Shown: positions 23,202 to 33,492 of the stretch, in pieces
Position numbering within the stretch: the stretch's first letter is position 1
Layout: each line of letters opens with the position of its first letter
Assembly: GCA_016458225.1 (NCBI GenBank)
Contig: JAEMGR010000038.1
Location: 1 to 64,000 of the forward strand
Length of the DNA: 64,000 nt
Reading direction: 5' to 3'
DNA from: Myxococcaceae bacterium JPH2
Lineage (GTDB): Bacteria > Myxococcota > Myxococcia > Myxococcales > Myxococcaceae
Position numbers and translations under genes: made by a program
Notes under the pieces: generated by a model
Told to the model about the DNA's origin: nothing
Database searches by the model: none
What the model saw: only the letters and a program-made list of their open reading frames with translations

Positions 23202-23756
23202 TTACGGCTGCGACGTCGAGATGGTCAGCGTGTTGATCTTCACGTCCTTCTTGGGACGGTCGTTGTGATCCTTCGGCAGCTCGTTGGCAATCCGGTCCAC
23301 CACCTCGTAGCCCTGGACGACCTCCCCGAAGATGGTGTGGCCGTTGTTCAGGTGCGGCGTGGGCACCACGGTGATGAAGAACTGGCTGCCGTTGGTGTTG
23401 GGGCCCCGGTTCGCCATGGCGAGCAGGCCCTTCTTGTCAAAGCGGCGGCCGCTCTGGAACTCGTCCTCGAAGTTATAGCCCGGGCCACCCGTGCCCCGGC
23501 CGAGCGGATCGCCGCCCTGAATCATGAAGTTGCCGATGCAGCGGTGGAAGATCGTCCCGTTATACAGGGACTTGCCCGTCTCCTGGGCGTTCGTGGCCGG
23601 GTTCTTCCAGGTCTTCTCGCCCGTGGCCAGGCCCACGAAGTTCTCCACCGTCTTGGGCGCGTCCTTGCTGAACAGCTTCACCACCACCTTGCCCTCGGTG
23701 GTGTCGAAGGTGGCGAACAGCTCCTTGCCCGAGCGGGCCTCTTCCATCATTCCCAT
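23202..23756 (-). CDS. Cyclophilin-type peptidyl-prolyl isomerase (cytoplasmic)
   Basis: 184 residues, no signal peptide. Cyclophilin core motifs: LFSKDAPKTVENFVGLATGE, FHRCIGNFMIQGGDPLGRG (catalytic Arg in FHR), MANRGPNTNGSQFFIT and HTIFGEVVQGYEVV. Catalyses cis-trans isomerisation of Xaa-Pro bonds. It is clearly paralogous to the exported cyclophilin immediately upstream, so the pair looks like a tandem duplication with one copy kept in the cytoplasm. Confidence 0.95.
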   Translation of the reverse strand: MGMMEEARSGKELFATFDTTEGKVVVKLFSKDAPKTVENFVGLATGEKTWKNPATNAQETGKSLYNGTIFHRCIGNFMIQGGDPLGRGTGGPGYNFEDEFQSGRRFDKKGLLAMANRGPNTNGSQFFITVVPTPHLNNGHTIFGEVVQGYEVVDRIANELPKDHNDRPKKDVKINTLTISTSQP

Positions 23757-23827
23757 GGTGTCGTCCTCGTGGTCTCGGGGCGCGTGGCCCCAGGGTTAGC
23801 TTGGGTTCTCGGGGTGCTCGCCCTGCC

Positions 23828-24508
23828 CTACGGCTTGGCGCCCGCCTGGGGCTTGCTGGTCCCGGTCGCCTTGGGTCCGCTCACGCCCTTGGGGCCCTTG
23901 TCGCTCAGCACCACCTGGGAGATGACCACCGGCGTCTGGGGGCGGTCCCGTCCGTCGCGCTTCACGTGGGCGATCTTCTCCGCCACGTCGTAACCCTGGA
24001 CGACCTCCCCGAAGATGGTGTGCCGACCCGACAGGTAGTCCGGCGTGGAGACGGTGATGAAGAACTGGCTGCCGTTGGAGTTGGGGCCTCCGTTGGCCAT
24101 GGCCAGGAGGCCCTTCTTGTCGAAGCGGCGGCCGCTCTGGAACTCGTCCTCGAAGCGGTAGCCCGGGTTCCCCATGCCAGTGCCGGTGGGGTCACCGCCC
24201 TGAATCATGAAGTCGGGGATGACGCGGTGGAACACGGTGCCGTCATAGAGGGGCTTCTTGGACATGGCGCCCGACTTCGGGTCGCGCCACTCCTTCTCGC
24301 CCGTGGCCAGCCCCACGAAGTTGGCCACCGTCTTGGGGGCGTCCTTGGAGAACAGCCGGACGACGATGGCGCCCTCGCTCGTCTTGAGGGTGGCGAACAG
24401 CTCCTGGCCCGCCTGGACCTTCTGGGTCCACTTGCCCGCGGCAGGCGGGGCTCCCGCCAGCGCCACGGCGGCGACCAACGCGACGGCGACTCCCAGGAAG
24501 CGGTGCAT
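23828..24508 (-). CDS. Cyclophilin-type peptidyl-prolyl isomerase (exported)
   Basis: 226 residues from the ATG at 24508. MHRFLGVAVALVAAVALAG is a signal peptide, so this copy should act in the periplasm or outside. The core repeats the neighbour's motifs (LFSKDAPKTVANFVGLATGE, FHRVIPDFMIQGGDP, ANGGPNSNGSQFFIT, HTIFGEVVQGYDV). A basic, Pro-rich tail follows the domain. The frame is open 20 codons further upstream, but those residues would precede the signal peptide. Confidence 0.93.
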   Translation of the reverse strand: MHRFLGVAVALVAAVALAGAPPAAGKWTQKVQAGQELFATLKTSEGAIVVRLFSKDAPKTVANFVGLATGEKEWRDPKSGAMSKKPLYDGTVFHRVIPDFMIQGGDPTGTGMGNPGYRFEDEFQSGRRFDKKGLLAMANGGPNSNGSQFFITVSTPDYLSGRHTIFGEVVQGYDVAEKIAHVKRDGRDRPQTPVVISQVVLSDKGPKGVSGPKATGTSKPQAGAKP

Positions 24509-24574
24509 GCGAGACAATCCCCTTGGCAAACGGCGGGGGACCCTATTCGCAACCCCCGCCCCCTCCAAGGGGTT

Positions 24575-25381
<807 letters not shown>

Positions 25382-25422
25382 TCCTGAGACCCGCGCTGGA
25401 ACAGACTGCGATTCACCGTGGC

Positions 25423-26286
25423 TTACTCCTGTGGCGTGTCGGGGCCCACCAGGCTCACCGACTCCGCGGGGACGTTCAGCAGGTTCGCGACCATGCGAAC
25501 CACGCCGGGAAAGTCATCCAACTCGAAACGCCCGGCCCAGACCTTTCCCTGCGTCCCGGCGAGCAGGCCCCGGAAGGTCCGGCCGGCGACCCGGGCCGCG
25601 GCGAAGCGGTAGGCCCGTCCGTCGACCTGCAACTGAGCGAGCAGCTCCAGGCTGCTGCGCGGGGGCACGAGCGCCTCCAGGCCGAACTTCTCCACGACCT
25701 CGGAGAAGCGGACCAGGCCCGCGGTGGCGCGGGTGGGCCGGGGCCGCTCGTGCGGCTCACCGAACAGGGCGGCCAGATAGCCGGTGAGTGCCTCGCGCTC
25801 GCGGAACTCGGACAGCTCCAGCATGTGTCCGGCGGCCGTGGGCAGCTCCTCGCCCGAGCGACGCGCGCGGGCGACGCGGAAGTTGCCCAGGCGATCCGAC
25901 ACGAGGTGGACGGACAGGCCGCTCTCCTCCACGGTCGTCGCCAATTCGAGCGTCTCCGGATCCACCTCCGGGACGAAGCCCAGCACCTGAAGCTCCGCGG
26001 AGCGGCGCTGGACGTGGAAGATGTGCTCGTTGAACGCGTCCGCCAGCAGCGCCTCGATGTCCTGCACCTCGGCCACCGCGCCCACGAGGATGGGCGCCAG
26101 GCCCACCACCGCCGAGGGGGCGATGGGGATGAGGCGGTCGCCCATCACCTGGAACGTCACCTCGGGGATGAAGGCCTTGGTGATGGGGTTCACCAGCGGC
26201 GCGGACTCCAGGTCGAGACGCGCCTCGACGCCGGCCGCATCTTCATGAACCTTCAACCCGAGCTGTTCCAGCCGCGTGGTGTCCAT
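25423..26286 (-). CDS. Conserved hypothetical protein
   Basis: 287 residues, soluble, no signal peptide or membrane segment. Not recognised. Mixed alpha/beta composition with segments such as TFQVMGDRLIPIAPSAVVGLA and LRF-free middle, and a C-terminal part LDDFPGVVRMVANLLNVP. The ATG at 26286 overlaps the stop of the acyl-CoA dehydrogenase as TGATG, so translation is probably coupled, which links it to that operon; no other clue to its role. Confidence 0.8.
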   Translation of the reverse strand: MDTTRLEQLGLKVHEDAAGVEARLDLESAPLVNPITKAFIPEVTFQVMGDRLIPIAPSAVVGLAPILVGAVAEVQDIEALLADAFNEHIFHVQRRSAELQVLGFVPEVDPETLELATTVEESGLSVHLVSDRLGNFRVARARRSGEELPTAAGHMLELSEFREREALTGYLAALFGEPHERPRPTRATAGLVRFSEVVEKFGLEALVPPRSSLELLAQLQVDGRAYRFAAARVAGRTFRGLLAGTQGKVWAGRFELDDFPGVVRMVANLLNVPAESVSLVGPDTPQE

Positions 26287-27431
26287 CAGGCCCCTTTGAA
26301 GAGCTCTTTGGCGATGATGCTGCGCTGAATCTCGCTGGTGCCCTCGCCAATTTCACACAGCTTGGCGTCGCGAAGGTAGCGCTCCACCGGGAACTCGCGC
26401 GTGTAGCCGTAGCCGCCATGAATCTGGACCGCCTTGCCGCACGCCCGGGTGGCCACTTCCGAGGCGAACAGCTTCGCCATGGAGGCCTCCTTCGAGTACG
26501 GCTGGCCCGCGTCCGCGAGCCGCGCCGCGCGGTGGACCAGGAGGCGCGCCGCCTCCAGCTCCGTCTTCATGTCCGCCATCATCCAGCGCAGGCCCTGGAA
26601 CTCGCTGATGGCCTGCCCGAACGCGGTGCGCTCGCGCGAGTACCGGACGGACTCCTCCAGCGCGCCCCGGGCCAGGCCCACGGCCAGCGCGCCGATGGTG
26701 ATGCGGCCGCGGTCGAGGATCTTCAGCGTGTCGATGAAGCCGTGGTTCAGCTCGCCCACGCGGGCCGAGTCCGGCACCTCCACGTTCTCCAGAATCAGCT
26801 CGGCGGTGTCCGAGGAGCGCATGCCCAGCTTGCCGTGGATGGCGCGCTGGCTGAACCCCGGCAGGCCCTTCTCCAGGACGAAGGCGGTGATGCCCCTCTG
26901 GCGCTTCTCCGGCGCGGTCACCGCGAGCACCACGAAGACGTCGCCCACGGTGCCCTGGGTGATGAACATCTTGCTGCCGTTGAGCACCCAGCCGTCGCCC
27001 TTGCGCACCGCCGTGGTGCGCATGCCGGCCGCGTCCGAGCCCGATCCCGGCTCGGTCAGTCCCCAGGCGCCCAGCCACTCACCGGACGCCAGCTTGGGCA
27101 GGTAGCGCGCGCGCTGCGCGTCGTTGCCGAACACGCGCACGTGGCTGGTGCCCAGGCCGTTGTGGCTGGCCACCGTGAGGGCCAGCGAGCCGTCGAACCG
27201 GGCGATCTCCTCCACCGCCACGGCCACCGCCAGCGCGTCCATGCCCGCGCCGCCCAGGTCCTCCGAGACGAGGATGCCCATGACGCCGAGCTGCCCCAGC
27301 TCGCGCACGACCTCCATGGGGAACTTCTCGTCCTTGTCCCACTCGCGGGCGTAGGGCTTCACGCGGCGTTCGCAGAAGTCACGGAGGGAGGACTGGAGGG
27401 CGCGGTGGCTTTCGGGAAGATCGAATTCCAT
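26286..27431 (-). CDS. Acyl-CoA dehydrogenase, short/branched-chain type
   Basis: 381 residues from the ATG at 27431 (20 upstream in-frame codons rejected). FAD-dependent enzyme that makes an enoyl-CoA from an acyl-CoA. Motifs: GAWGLTEPGSGSDAAGM for flavin and substrate, MFITQGTVGDVFVV, and QIHGGYGYTREFPVERYLRD. The catalytic base position is GEGTSEIQR with Glu present, as in short- and medium-chain enzymes; isovaleryl-CoA dehydrogenases have Ala there (GAGTSE). So although it sits in a leucine-type cluster it is probably not a classical isovaleryl-CoA dehydrogenase, and butyryl- or 2-methylbutyryl-type substrates are more likely. Confidence 0.93.
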   Translation of the reverse strand: MEFDLPESHRALQSSLRDFCERRVKPYAREWDKDEKFPMEVVRELGQLGVMGILVSEDLGGAGMDALAVAVAVEEIARFDGSLALTVASHNGLGTSHVRVFGNDAQRARYLPKLASGEWLGAWGLTEPGSGSDAAGMRTTAVRKGDGWVLNGSKMFITQGTVGDVFVVLAVTAPEKRQRGITAFVLEKGLPGFSQRAIHGKLGMRSSDTAELILENVEVPDSARVGELNHGFIDTLKILDRGRITIGALAVGLARGALEESVRYSRERTAFGQAISEFQGLRWMMADMKTELEAARLLVHRAARLADAGQPYSKEASMAKLFASEVATRACGKAVQIHGGYGYTREFPVERYLRDAKLCEIGEGTSEIQRSIIAKELFKGA

Positions 27432-27501
27432 GGTCGGGCAGGATGTATAGCAGAGGGTGTCGCCGTGAGCGGCGGCTCTTGCCGGGCTCAAGTGGGGCTA
27501 C

Positions 27502-29031
27502 TCAGACGGGATAGACGCCGTGCTTCTTCTCGGCGCGGGGCGCGTGGCGCTGGGAGTACAGCTCGTAGCGCCGGAGGAGCTGGTCGCGGAGCTGCTGGCC
27601 CGGGACGATCTCGTCGATGACCAGCTCGCTGGCCAGCTTGTAGATGTCCACGTCCGCCCGGTACTCGTCGCGCAGCTTCTGGACGTAGGCGGGCCGCTCG
27701 GCCTCCGGCAGCTCCTGGATCTTGTTGAAGTAGACCGCGTTCACGGCGGCCTCGGGGCCCATGACGGCGATCATCGCCTGGGGCAGCGCCAGGGTGGCGT
27801 CCGGCGCGAAGCCCGGGCCGCTCATGGCGTACAGGCCAGCGCCGTAGGCCTTGCGCACCACCACGCAGATGCGCGGCACGCTCGCCTCGGACACCGCGGA
27901 GATCATCTTCGCGCCCGCGCGGATGATGCCGGCGCGCTCCACCTTGGTGCCGATCATGAAGCCGGGCACGTCCGCCAGGTACAGCAGCGGGATGTTGAAC
28001 GCGTCGCAGAGCCAGATGAAGCGGGCGGCCTTGTCCGCGCTGTCCACGAACAGCACCCCGCCCTTGTACTTGGGCTGGTTGGCCACGATGCCCACCGGGC
28101 GCCCGCCGATGCGCGCGAGGCCCGTGATGATCTCCTGGGCGAAGAGCTTCTTCACCTCGAACCAGCTCCCCTCGTCGATGAGCTCGCCGATGAGGGCGTG
28201 CATGTCGAAGGGCTTGTTCTGATCCGCGGGGATGATCTCATCCACCGTCTTGCCGCTCGCCTTGGGCGCCTTGAGTTCAGCGCGGGGCGGCGTCTGGCTG
28301 AAGTTCTCCGGGAAGTAGCCGAGGTACTGCTTGGCGGCGGTGATGGCCTCCTCCTCGGTCTTCACCAGCACGTCGCCGCAGCCGGAGATGGAGCAGTGCA
28401 TCTTCGCGCCGCCCATCTCCTCCAGCGTGACCTTCTCGCCAATGACCATCTCCGCCATGCGCGGGCTGCCCAGGTACATGGAGGCGTTGCCGTCCACCAT
28501 GATGACCAGATCGCAGAACGCGGGGATGTACGCGCCACCCGCGGCGGAAGGCCCGAAGAGCAGGCAGATCTGCGGCACGAAGCCGGACATGTGCACTTCG
28601 TTGTAGAAGATGCGGCCCGCGCCGCGGCGACCGGGGAACATCTCCACCTGGTCCGTGATGCGAGCGCCCGCCGAGTCCACCAGGTACAGCAGCGGACAGC
28701 GCAGCGAGCGCGCGGTCTCCTGGATGCGGAGGATCTTCTCCACCGTGCGCGCGCCCCAGCTCCCGGCCTTCACCGTGGAGTCGTTCGCCATGATGGCGAC
28801 GGTGCGACCGGCCACGCGGCCCACGCCGATGATGACGCCGTCCGAGGGCAGCTCGGGGTCCACGTTGTTGGCGAGCTTGGCGTCCTCGACGAACGAGCCC
28901 GCGTCCACGAGCAGGCGGATGCGCTCGCGAGCAAAGAGCTTGCCCGCCTCCTTGTTCTTCGCGTGGTACTTCTCGGCTCCGCCCTTCTCGACCTGGGCAA
29001 TCTTCTCGAGCAGCTTCACGTCGTTGGCCAT
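27502..29031 (-). CDS. Acyl-CoA carboxylase beta subunit (carboxyltransferase)
   Basis: 509 residues. Two crotonase-fold halves: the first with LVDSAGARITDQ and GPSAAGGAYIPA (oxyanion loop), the second with VGIVANQPKYKGGVLFVDSADKAARF and DVPGFMIGTKVERAGIIR. It transfers CO2 from biotin to an acyl-CoA. Length matches propionyl-CoA and methylcrotonyl-CoA carboxylase beta chains; the neighbouring hydratase and HMG-CoA lyase favour methylcrotonyl-CoA (LiuB-like). No biotin carboxylase/biotin carrier subunit is present in this window, so its partner must be encoded elsewhere. First gene of the long leftward run. Confidence 0.92.
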   Translation of the reverse strand: MANDVKLLEKIAQVEKGGAEKYHAKNKEAGKLFARERIRLLVDAGSFVEDAKLANNVDPELPSDGVIIGVGRVAGRTVAIMANDSTVKAGSWGARTVEKILRIQETARSLRCPLLYLVDSAGARITDQVEMFPGRRGAGRIFYNEVHMSGFVPQICLLFGPSAAGGAYIPAFCDLVIMVDGNASMYLGSPRMAEMVIGEKVTLEEMGGAKMHCSISGCGDVLVKTEEEAITAAKQYLGYFPENFSQTPPRAELKAPKASGKTVDEIIPADQNKPFDMHALIGELIDEGSWFEVKKLFAQEIITGLARIGGRPVGIVANQPKYKGGVLFVDSADKAARFIWLCDAFNIPLLYLADVPGFMIGTKVERAGIIRAGAKMISAVSEASVPRICVVVRKAYGAGLYAMSGPGFAPDATLALPQAMIAVMGPEAAVNAVYFNKIQELPEAERPAYVQKLRDEYRADVDIYKLASELVIDEIVPGQQLRDQLLRRYELYSQRHAPRAEKKHGVYPV

Positions 29032-29235
29032 GGCCCCGGCGACATAGCAAAAAGGTTCCCGGCTGGCTCCCTTCTCGCCAGTTCGTTTCCCAGCCGGCCG
29101 TCCAGCCCACGACGCACCGCGCCTCCCTCGGGGCGCCGGGGATGTCGGGTCGAGCCCCCCTGCCTAGCTTCATGTCGCACGGGGGATGCGCGCGCAGGCC
29201 GCCCCCGGCAACCCTCGCGTCCGGGAGGAACGACC

Positions 29236-29595
29236 ATGTTCGAATCGAAGAAAGCCAAGTGGATGGCCAAGGGGGTCGCCAAGAGCGACCTGTATCGCCG
29301 CTACCTCGCCCACAAGCTGCTCAACCAGTTCCCCCGCTACGCGAAGTCCAAGTGGGACGACTTCGATCCGGATGATGCGCTGCATCATATCGGACTGACC
29401 ACCTACCGGCCGGGGCGCTCGGGGCTGGGCGGGCTGGGGCTCTTCGTACTCGGGGCGGCGGTGGGCAGCGTGGTGGGCCTGATGATGGCGCCGCGGCCCG
29501 GCACCGAGCTGCGCACCACCGTCAAGGACAAGGCGATGGGCTATCTCAACAAGCAGGGCGTGACGCTGGGCTCGGAGAAGACCGCCAGCGCCTGA
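29236..29595 (+). CDS. YtxH-domain small membrane-associated protein
   Basis: 119 residues. A strong ribosome site GGGAGGAA stands just before the ATG. The first 55 residues are basic and aromatic (KWMAKGVAKSDLYRRYLAHK). Then a Gly-rich hydrophobic segment GLFVLGAAVGSVVGLMMAPRPG, the usual signature of the YtxH family, and a short amphipathic tail. Such proteins are small membrane-linked stress proteins of unknown function. It lies between two divergently oriented parts of the acyl-CoA cluster, with no clear link to that pathway. Confidence 0.8.
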   Translation: MFESKKAKWMAKGVAKSDLYRRYLAHKLLNQFPRYAKSKWDDFDPDDALHHIGLTTYRPGRSGLGGLGLFVLGAAVGSVVGLMMAPRPGTELRTTVKDKAMGYLNKQGVTLGSEKTASA

Positions 29596-29654
29596 AGCCC
29601 ACGCGGGCGAGGCGAGCCGGGGCCCGGGGAGTCATCCTCCGGGCCCCGAGCGCC

Positions 29655-30431
<777 letters not shown>

Positions 30432-30531
30432 GGTTGCTTCCCTTTCGGGCCCCGCAGCGGCCCACCGTGGCGGGCTGCAGACTGCGGCGGGTTCCCCAGT
30501 CTGGCAAGGCGGAAACGGTTAGGATTTCCCC

Positions 30532-32493
30532 ATGCGTCCGTGTCCCTCCGCCTCGACCCGCATCCTCCGTCGGGCCCGCTGCTCGCCCGGCCTGCTCTCC
30601 CTGGTGGCGCTGGCCGTGCCCCTGCTCGCATGGGCCCGTGGCGGTGGCGGCGAGCACTACACGCGCCCCAGCCAGAGCGAGGATCACGACGGCGGCGGTG
30701 GAGGCGGCGGGCTCCCCATCTACCTGTTGTTCCGGATCGTCCAACTCGTCTTCATGTACCCGAAGGTGATGATCCCGCTGATCGTCATCGGCGGCGCCTT
30801 CTACTGGCTCTATCAGCGCAACCTGCACCCCACCGCCACGACGCGCCGAGCGCTGGAGCAGCGTGAGGCCGAGGTGCGCACGCAGGTCTCCCCGCGCGAC
30901 GTGCAGGGCTGGGTCAACGCGCTCAAGCTGAAGGACCCCGCCTTCGAGCCCGAGGCCCTGCTGGGCAAGGTGCGCTGGCTCTTCATGGAGCTGCAGCAGT
31001 CCTGGTTCCGCCGAGACATGACGCCGGTGCGACCGTTCCTCTCGGACGCGACGTGGCAGCGCTTCAACGTGCAGCTCCAGCTCATGGAAGCCCAGGGCGT
31101 GCGGGACGCCATCACCGACATCGAGGTGCTCGGCCTCCAGCTCATCGGGCTGCACCAGAGCGAGTGGTACGACAGCGTCCTCGTGCGCGTGCACGCGCGG
31201 ATGCGAGACACGGACGTGCCCGCCAACCACACCGAGGCCCAGGCCGAGGCCGCCGCGCGCCGTGCCCCCTTGGAGCCGTTCACCGAGGTCTGGACCTTCG
31301 TGCGCAAGCCCGGGGCGAAGACGCGCATCGGAGAGGACCTGTACCAGGGCAAGTGCCCCAACTGCGGCGCGCCCTACCAGGGCGGCGCGAGCAACCGCTG
31401 TGAGTTCTGCCAGGCGGTGGTGAACTCCGGCAACTACGACTGGACGCTCGCGGAGATCACCCAGGGCGTGGAGCACGTGCGCTACCACACGACGGTGGAC
31501 GGCCTGCGCGAGGCTCGGCAGGTGGACCCCGCGCTCAACCTCGAGATGCTGGAGGACCGGGCCTCGCTCCTGTTCTGGAAGTGGATCGACGCCCAGAGCC
31601 GAGGCGACGCGCGCCGGTTGGGCAAGGTGGCGCAGCCTGCGGCCGTCGGGAAGCTGGGCGGGGAACTCGACGCGCTCGCGAAGCAGGGCCGGCGTCGCGT
31701 GTTCCTGGAGTGCGCGGTGGGCGCGGTGGACGTGCGCGCGCTGGAGGTGCACGCGGGCGACATGGATCGCGCCCAGGTGGAGATCCGCTGGAGCGCGCGC
31801 ATGGGCGTGGGTCCGGTGAACGAGGCCCCGCCGCCGCTGCCCACCGTGCCGCAGCGCTGGGTCTTCACGCTCGTCCGCCAGCACGGGGCGACGACGAACA
31901 CCGCCAACGGCATGTCGACGGACCGCTGCCCCCAGTGCAACGCGCCGCTCACCGACAGCGCCGCCACGTCCTGCGAGTTCTGCGGCGCCGAGCTGGGCAC
32001 TGGCGCCCGGGACTGGGTGCTCGCCTCCGCCCTGCCCTTCGAGTCGTGGAACGCGCGCGAGGACGAGCGCTTCCGCGACACGCAGCGCGCCCGCGGACCG
32101 CTCCCGCGTCCGGGTGGCGCGGCGGTGGCACCCAGCGCGGGGGCTCGCGCGGTGACGGATGTGCGGGAGCGCGAGCGCCTGCTCTACATGATGGCCGCCA
32201 TCGCGGCCGCGGATGGCGAAGTGAGCCCGGCAGAGCGACGCATGCTGAAGCTGTGCTCGGAGCGCTGGGGCGTGGCGTGGGCCAACGTGGAGATGGCCCT
32301 GGGCGCCGGTCCGCAGCTCTTCGAGCGCCTCCTGCCCCGAGGCAGCCCCGAGGCCGAGGTCTTCCTGCGGCACATCGTGGACATCGCGCTCGTGGATGGC
32401 CGCATCGACCGGAAGGAGCGGCGCATGCTGGAGACGGCCGCCGCGCACCTCGGGCTGGAGGCCCAGCTCACGCAGATGCTGGACGGGCACTGA
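30532..32493 (+). CDS. Tim44-like membrane protein with two zinc ribbons and TerB domain
   Basis: 653 residues. A signal-like segment (about 17-36) and a second hydrophobic stretch at 62-95 anchor it in the membrane. Then two repeat units, each a Tim44/calcium-import-like domain followed by a four-cysteine ribbon: C275/C278/C290/C293 (CPNCGAPY...CEFC) and about C466/C469/C481/C484 (CPQCNAPL...CEFC). The last 100 residues form a TerB-like domain (YMMAAIAAADGEVSPAERRML). The two halves look like an internal duplication. Function unknown; Tim44-like domains often bind membranes. Divergent from the LiuC-like gene, 100 bases apart. Confidence 0.82.
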   Translation: MRPCPSASTRILRRARCSPGLLSLVALAVPLLAWARGGGGEHYTRPSQSEDHDGGGGGGGLPIYLLFRIVQLVFMYPKVMIPLIVIGGAFYWLYQRNLHPTATTRRALEQREAEVRTQVSPRDVQGWVNALKLKDPAFEPEALLGKVRWLFMELQQSWFRRDMTPVRPFLSDATWQRFNVQLQLMEAQGVRDAITDIEVLGLQLIGLHQSEWYDSVLVRVHARMRDTDVPANHTEAQAEAAARRAPLEPFTEVWTFVRKPGAKTRIGEDLYQGKCPNCGAPYQGGASNRCEFCQAVVNSGNYDWTLAEITQGVEHVRYHTTVDGLREARQVDPALNLEMLEDRASLLFWKWIDAQSRGDARRLGKVAQPAAVGKLGGELDALAKQGRRRVFLECAVGAVDVRALEVHAGDMDRAQVEIRWSARMGVGPVNEAPPPLPTVPQRWVFTLVRQHGATTNTANGMSTDRCPQCNAPLTDSAATSCEFCGAELGTGARDWVLASALPFESWNAREDERFRDTQRARGPLPRPGGAAVAPSAGARAVTDVRERERLLYMMAAIAAADGEVSPAERRMLKLCSERWGVAWANVEMALGAGPQLFERLLPRGSPEAEVFLRHIVDIALVDGRIDRKERRMLETAAAHLGLEAQLTQMLDGH

Positions 32494-32508
32494 GGGCCCG
32501 TCCGGGGC

Positions 32509-33492
32509 TCAGGTCTGGGCGCGGCGGGAGGCCTTCTTCTCCCGCTCACCCAATGCCGCCTGCAGGTACTTGCCCGCGAGCTTGCGGCCGATCAGCTCCT
32601 GGGCGATCTCCCCGGCCTCCACCAGCTTGTCCAGGTCGATGCCCGTCTCCACGCCCATGCCGTGGAGCATGAAGACCGCGTCCTCGGTGGCCAGGTTTCC
32701 GGCCGCGCCCGGCGCATAGGGACAGCCGCCCAGCCCGCCGATGCTCGCATCGAACGTCGTCACGCCCGCGGTCAGCCCCACCAGGGTGTTGGCCAGCGCG
32801 GTGCCGCGCGTGTCGTGCAGGTGGAGCGCCAGCTTCTCCACGGGGATGTGGCGCAAGAGCGCCTCCAGGATCTCCCCTGTCTGTCGCGGCGTCCCCACGC
32901 CAATCGTGTCGCCCAGGCTGAGCTGGTAGATGCCGGCGTCCGCGAGCTGGCGGCAGATGTCCACCACGCGCTCGATGGGAACGTGGCCCTCGTAGGGGCA
33001 GCCCCAGACGGTGGAGAGGTAGCCGCGCACGCGCAGGCCCGCCTTGAGGGCCGCCGCCGTCACCTCGCGCGCGCCCGCCAGGGCCTCGGCGATGGTCTTG
33101 TTGATGTTCTTCTTCGAGTGGGCCTCGGACGCGGAGATGAAGACCGCGGCCTCCTGGAGACCCGCCTCCTTCGCGCGCTCCAGGCCCTTGAGGTTGGGCA
33201 CCAACGCGGAGAACACCACGCCCTCGCGCCGCCCGACGAGCTTCATCAGCTCCTCGGCGTCCGCGAGCTGCGGAATCCACTTGGGTGACACGAACGACGT
33301 CACCTCGATGCGCTTCTCGCCCGAGGCGACGAGCGCGTCGATGAGCCGAGCCTTGTCGCGCGTGGGCAGCGTCCGCAGCTCGTTCTGGAGGCCGTCGCGC
33401 GGGCCCACTTCGTACACGTCCACCCGGCGAGGCAGCTGCCCCAGCAGCGCCACGGGACTCCGGGGATGTTCGTTCGGCGCCATCTCAGCCAT
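32509..33492 (-). CDS. mvaB: Hydroxymethylglutaryl-CoA lyase
   Basis: 327 residues. Splits HMG-CoA into acetyl-CoA and acetoacetate. Motifs: VGPRDGLQNE (active-site Arg/Asp), TSFVSPKWIPQ, LSLGDTIGVGTP and the cysteine loop GGCPYAPGAAGNLATED. Completes a leucine-degradation end with the hydratase and carboxyltransferase nearby. The start overlaps the end of the upstream methyltransferase gene by 8 bases (33485-33492), so the two are translationally linked. Alternative: a related 3-hydroxy-acyl lyase, but the Cys loop favours HMG-CoA. Confidence 0.95.
   Translation of the reverse strand: MAEMAPNEHPRSPVALLGQLPRRVDVYEVGPRDGLQNELRTLPTRDKARLIDALVASGEKRIEVTSFVSPKWIPQLADAEELMKLVGRREGVVFSALVPNLKGLERAKEAGLQEAAVFISASEAHSKKNINKTIAEALAGAREVTAAALKAGLRVRGYLSTVWGCPYEGHVPIERVVDICRQLADAGIYQLSLGDTIGVGTPRQTGEILEALLRHIPVEKLALHLHDTRGTALANTLVGLTAGVTTFDASIGGLGGCPYAPGAAGNLATEDAVFMLHGMGVETGIDLDKLVEAGEIAQELIGRKLAGKYLQAALGEREKKASRRAQT

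Noticed and set aside
26286-27431. Isovaleryl-CoA dehydrogenase (liuA) call
   Set aside because: The GEGTSE site carries Glu, not the Ala expected for isovaleryl enzymes.
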